64,000 nucleotides of DNA from Kryptolebias marmoratus (Eukaryota > Chordata > Actinopteri > Cyprinodontiformes > Rivulidae). Below, in pieces: positions 52,701 through 64,000 of this stretch. The position numbers and the translations under genes are program-made. Where the stretch lies: contig NC_051434.1 of NCBI RefSeq assembly GCF_001649575.2, positions 7,600,255 through 7,664,254 on the forward strand, written 5' to 3'. Numbering within the stretch: the first letter of the stretch is position 1; each line of letters starts with the position of its first letter. The notes under the pieces were generated by a model. That model saw only the letters and a list, made by a program, of their open reading frames with translations, made no database searches and was not told where the DNA came from.

Positions 52701-53455
52701 AGTGATTTAAACATTTGACAAGTTAAAGGCCTTTAATTATTGTCACGTAATCTACATGTTTCAGTGTGATGCATCCATGTGACAGATTTATTTTCTATCA
52801 AGTTTAAAAAAAAACCAAAGCAGCTGCAGAATGTATCTTGGATCCGTTTTATTGAAGGGCTTTTTTCAAAGATTATCACAAGTTTGCTCCTTAAAACTTG
52901 ACACAAAAGCTGTTTTTATTCATTCTACTTGTGTTTTTTCTGCCTGTCTTACAAGTGTCATTAATCGGTGTTAACAATCCATTCATTTAAAACTGAATCT
53001 ATTTTTGTGCATGCGTTCAGCAGATTTTGCAAGTTGACCTATAGCTGTGACTAACATCTGTCTCCTTGCTTTTTATATTGTGTAGGAAACAAAAACCAAG
53101 GCGGCGGCGTCCTTAGAGGAGGCAGAGATGAAGACAACAGGTACAACAAACACTCTGCTGCCATCGTGTGCTGAAGTGCAAGGAGGACAGTTTAAATCTA
53201 AAATCTACTTTTTGTTTTTTGTCTCTAAGACGACCTAACGGCAGAGTCTGAAGCCTGGAAAAAGGAGATCGACGCTCTGAAAGCACAGCTGGTGGAGTAC
53301 AGGCCGATATGTGATTATGTGAAGGTGGACAACATAGCTCTGTGAGTCACAGAAAAATCAGACTTTTTCAAAAGATGGTGCACACACCGTGGCATAACAG
53401 CTAATGATTTATGTCTTTCAGGGAGTTATGTGGGAAAAAAAACATTACAGTATGA
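49784..53455 (+). CDS. Unrecognised single-pass membrane protein with coiled coil (165 aa)
   Basis: Four coding exons, 49784-50080, 53086-53140, 53230-53341 and 53422-53455, all with GT/AG borders and an unbroken 165-codon frame. I do not recognise the family. Residues 1-5 are MKSFW. Residues 6-24 (ILFVFPIMFSVALVLVILG) form one hydrophobic helix, most likely a signal anchor (type II, short N-terminus inside). Residues 28-142 are charged and Leu/Glu/Lys-rich with heptad-like spacing (LEDLLERGKKEVKALEGALV, KKEIDALKAQLVEY), suggesting a coiled coil broken by Pro83. The C-terminus CDYVKVDNIALELCGKKNIT has two cysteines (145, 158) and an N-glycosylation sequon at Asn162 (NIT), consistent with an exoplasmic location. 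Cys95 could bridge a dimer. Evidence for being real: a single ATG directly after an acceptor, codon-like sequence, consistent splice phases and a poly(A) signal at 53710. Intron 1 is 3 kb and repeat-rich. Confidence 0.78.
50175..50590 (-). repeat. Dispersed repeat fragments, reverse orientation
   Basis: About 50240-50310 contains gagagtttcattaatatccg and ggttcaagagatatttcgct. About 50490-50560 contains gaaagtttcattaaaatctg. Read in reverse complement, these match the core of the family at 12651, 36085 and 61440. Two partial copies in one intron. Confidence 0.6.
50926..51000. mobile_element. Half-copy relic of hAT-type MITE
   Basis: Words cactgccctgcatattttag, cagctccaacacacctaatt and ttaatgagc parallel the left half of the element at 51668-51858. 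No right half is visible. Confidence 0.5.
51668..51858. mobile_element. hAT-type MITE with TIRs and 8-bp target duplication
   Basis: A 191-base element with terminal inverted repeats caggggtgggcaatcctgg (51668-51686) and the inverse of ccaggattgcccatccctg (51840-51858), differing at one base. It is flanked by CTCTAGCC (51660-51667) and CTCCAGCC (51859-51866), an 8-base duplication with one transition. TIRs starting CAGGG and 8-base duplications are diagnostic for hAT. It is internally palindromic (caacacacctgat / atcaggtgtgttg) and non-coding. Confidence 0.88.
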
Positions 53456-53709
53456 AGAGACGTCCAGAGGATGAAGCTGAAACTCCAGAAAGGCAACAGT
53501 TAACATTTTTTTAAAACTTAAAACTACTTTTTCCTGTTTTGCAGCGTTTTAACAGTCATCAACATATGAAATGTTTCTGTATTTCACTTGAATTTTAGGT
53601 ATTTTTTAGCCAAAGAAAAGTGTTGCTCAGGGATGCTACTTTTTATCTGTCAGATTATTTAAATGTTGCTTTAAATATATTACAAGCTATTGTCATATCT
53701 TCTTTTTGT

Positions 53710-53715
53710 AATAAA
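53710..53715 (+). terminator. Polyadenylation signal AATAAA, coiled-coil gene
   Basis: AATAAA in tgtaataaaacact, 255 bases after the stop codon, followed by T/GT-rich sequence (tgtctgattgtttggttt). It gives a compact 3'UTR. Confidence 0.7.
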
Positions 53716-55460
53716 ACACTCCCAGAGAACAGCTTTATGTCTGATTGTTTGGTTTATTTTAATCTTCAGAAAGACAAACGGAGAGGACTTTTACTTGTCT
53801 CTACTCAGAGGGAAAGTTTTGAGTTTTGCTGATATCAGAGATTGAATTGAGTTGCATTTAAAGGGATAGTTTATATTTTTTTGAAGGGGTTTTCAGTGGA
53901 AAGGTTATGATTCATATTTAGTTCTTTGAAGGATAAATAGGGTTTATTTCTGACCAGACAGAAAAGTTAGCTCGTTGATGTCTCCAAGCTGAGCTGGTTC
54001 CAAGAGCCATCTGCAACAGGTAGGATACTAATTGTCCATAAAGACACAAACTCTCGTTAATATAAACTCACAATATGTTCCAGTTTTAGTTCACTGATCA
54101 CTAAAGTAAAGATCTAGCATAATAAATAGTTTTTGTAAAACCATCAGAGCACATTTTCTTCAGAAACGTGACAGCTTTACTTTATAAAAAAAGAGAGCTT
54201 AAAAAACCCCACAAATGTTTGAAGTCTCGCTGACAGCATGAGGAACATCTGTGGTGCTTGAGTAGATGTGTGCATTAACACTGATCCTTTTTAGGATTTA
54301 GAGCACATGCATGCAAACATCACGATAGGACATTAGACCCTAATCTCATGTAAAACATTTTGTACATCTTGTGCCTTATATATTTTATTAAATATCCATG
54401 TTTGCCTCGTTTTTTTTTTTTTTTAGATTTAAACAAATATATTATCTACCTAATGTGATGCCAAAGTTAGAACTTTGAAGACTAGTGAAAAATAACAAAT
54501 TTGTTGTTTTTGTTGAGCTGATCCTGAAGTGTGGAAATGGCAATTGCCAAGATTATTTGCTTATTTTTTGGTCCTTTTTTAGGCCAGCTCCCTCTTGTTA
54601 CCTTTACAAGACAAGATTTATCATTTTAAATAATTCTAGTCTCTGTAAATTATCCATAAATTAGTGTATGATTTAAAAAATGTCATTAAATTTCTAAGTT
54701 TTAGGAACAAACATAAATTGTTTATTTAAATGCAGTTATTGTAAAAGGAGTGTAAACCTCTGATGGAGGAATCTGTAAACACAGACTAATCGGCCATTTT
54801 CATATCGAATAACACAACTTGGAGCTTTAACACCAAACGGTGACTAATTCATTATTTTGTTCCAGTTTTGGCAGCAACATGACCTGCAGCCTGCAGCTCG
54901 CCTCGGGAGGGGGAGGGCGCCGCCGCCACAGGAGGGAGGAGGAGGAGGGACGGGGTGGGGGGAGTGTTGAGTGGACACAGCTATGACAAAAAAGCCGATT
55001 ATTAAAGGCTACTGAGTCCTCTGTGTCAATTTGCATCCGTCCTCTCCTGGTCAGACGGGAGGAGGACACATCTGCGCTTGAAGTTTCTGCTCCTGCAGGG
55101 TTTTTTTTTTTTTTTTTTTTTCCAACACCTGAAGTTCTGGATGGGACTCCCTCTGGATTGTAAGAACTCTTATGTGGATATATATTTTCAAAAAACACAT
55201 TTTATCTAGATATTTTTGAGAACTGGCTAGCTTTTGTGACACTTTGTGAGGAACTAAGAGTCATTATTTAGGAGAATCTTGTACTTGCTGCTCTTTTAAA
55301 CGCTTTTATCTGTCAGTTTAAGATTTTTTTAAGTTAAGTGAGAGTTAGATATTAAATTGAAAATGAGATTTTTAATTAACTTTAATGGAAATTGAATGTA
55401 GCCCAGAGTCATCAACGCAGGCAAATCCACTTAACTTTGCCCAGTTTTGAGTGTTTTAAA
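53716..55460. other. Intergenic region and hcn 5' region
   Basis: Contains the dispersed repeat at 53860-54070 and a GC-rich block at about 54895-54965 (ggagggggagggcgccgccg...), a plausible promoter or 5'UTR part of the HCN gene. No coding exon before 55461. Confidence 0.5.
53860..54070. repeat. Dispersed repeat copy (family with 9190 and 43960)
   Basis: Begins aagggatagtttatattttt and contains agaaaagttagctcgttgat, aagagccatctgcaacaggt and ttgtccata. Order of words as in 43960-44110. Confidence 0.5.
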
Positions 55461-63047
<7,587 letters not shown>

Positions 63048-64000
63048 CTCCCCGGACAGACAGAGACAGAAACGGGGAGCAAACCTCCACCTTTTTTAAC
63101 TGAATTCCACTGTATGTTTGATGATTGTTGTCATTACGGGCAAAATGGAGACAGTAACGTTTTATCTATCAACACATTGCTGCCGCACTTTGAAAATTGT
63201 TGCACCTTCAGCTGAATGAATGCATATTGTTATATATTTGTAATCTGTTTATGATAGATTCACTGTAATTTACAAAACGAACAGAATTTTGACGATGTTT
63301 TTGCTCTTGTTTCTTGTGCAAATAACATTGTTAGGTATGTGTGCTTTTAAACACAGTCATGGTTACGTGTTTCATCTGCATCTGTAAAACTGCAACATGA
63401 CCTTCTGCTGCCCTGACCACTTTTTTGTGGGTTTTAAGCAGGTGTAACATGAAACAATAACAGTGCTGGTTTATATCTAACTCAATAATACCAAATATCA
63501 GCACTAATGACAACAGGTTTATTCATTTTTCATGAACTCATTAACTACGTATTTGGTCACACATGTCCTCCTGTAGCGATGGGGGGTTGCTTAAGCACCC
63601 TCCACACCTATACTTCCCACAACCTTGCTTTTAAACCAGCAGAGTCAGCAAGTTTCCAGTCGTAAAAACGGCTTTAAGTGAAGTTTTTATCAGCCTGCAT
63701 GTGGAGACACAGTGCCACTTTGATTAAGAATGATATCAGTCATACAGAAACTAATAACCAACAAATTCTTAACAAACAAATTATTGTTAAAACCTGTAAA
63801 CTGTCTCAACTTGGGGTTATACTGATGAGCAAAACACTATTTTATTTAAGTGGTAGTAAAGCTCAATCAGTAAAATAACAAAATGCCTCTAATGTATGAC
63901 CACTAACAGCCATGAGGATTAATGTTCTTAATATTTGTGCTTTTCCAACTTAACAAGAAGAAGCTTTTTGTGTTTGTTTTGAGTTGGACTGACCGTTATT
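63048..64000 (+). other. hcn 3' untranslated region and window end
   Basis: No coding potential after the stop at 63045-63047. No canonical AATAAA is visible to the end of the window, so the transcript end is undetermined or uses a variant signal. Confidence 0.5.

Noticed and set aside
55392..55460. In-frame N-terminal extension of the HCN protein beginning at 55392
   Set aside because: The codon at 55392 is TTG, not ATG, and no in-frame ATG occurs before 55461. HCN N-termini are variable, so the first true ATG was used.

Overview
This window is vertebrate nuclear DNA, almost certainly from a ray-finned (teleost) fish. The evidence is multi-exon genes with GT/AG introns, AT-rich introns, short compact genes, fish-type LINE, SINE and MITE remnants, and proteins of the vertebrate families UBAP2L, HAX1, AQP10, ZNF687, PSMD4, PIP5K1A, ECM1 and HCN. 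There are no bacterial or phage features. Three runs of N (4969-4995, 22590-22851, 48784-48837) are assembly gaps.

Layout, left to right. The plus strand carries the 3' end of ubap2l (coding exons 1345-3982, long 3'UTR to about 5.3 kb), the complete hax1 (6712-8804) and the complete aquaglyceroporin aqp10 (9671-13238). The minus strand then carries znf687 (14719-21969, tail to tail with aqp10), psmd4 (23423-29189), pip5k1a (31810-39524, with a 3'UTR of about 2 kb) and a small secreted ECM1-like gene (41218-42796). The plus strand resumes with an unrecognised gene for a 165-residue single-pass, coiled-coil protein (49784-53455) and a complete HCN pacemaker channel gene (55461-63047). I derived exon boundaries by hand from splice sites. 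For all eight complete genes the exon lengths sum to an intact reading frame.

The gene set corresponds to human 1q21-q22. From memory of the human map, ECM1, PIP5K1A-PSMD4-ZNF687, UBAP2L-HAX1-AQP10 and HCN3 lie several megabases apart there, whereas here they sit within 64 kb. The neighbours do unrelated jobs (stress-granule/ubiquitin-binding protein, mitochondrial anti-apoptotic factor, water/glycerol channel, zinc-finger transcription regulator, proteasome ubiquitin receptor, PIP2 synthesis, extracellular matrix, pacemaker current). The shared content is conserved synteny, not a pathway.

Non-coding content: a decayed LINE 3' end in the last ubap2l intron, an L2-type LINE remnant in a pip5k1a intron, three tRNA-derived SINE copies, one hAT-type MITE with near-perfect target duplication plus two related relics, and a Harbinger-like MITE carrying a nested SINE with a 13-bp target duplication. 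There are also several dispersed repeat families and an approximately 300-bp sequence shared by the znf687 3'UTR and an aqp10 intron. Promoter-proximal motifs stand out at psmd4 (paired CCAAT boxes and an antioxidant-type element), pip5k1a (ETS cluster) and hax1 (repeated TTTACG motif). The most novel items are the unrecognised coiled-coil gene, the short single-module ECM1-like gene and the HCN channel that lacks the usual long C-terminal tail.
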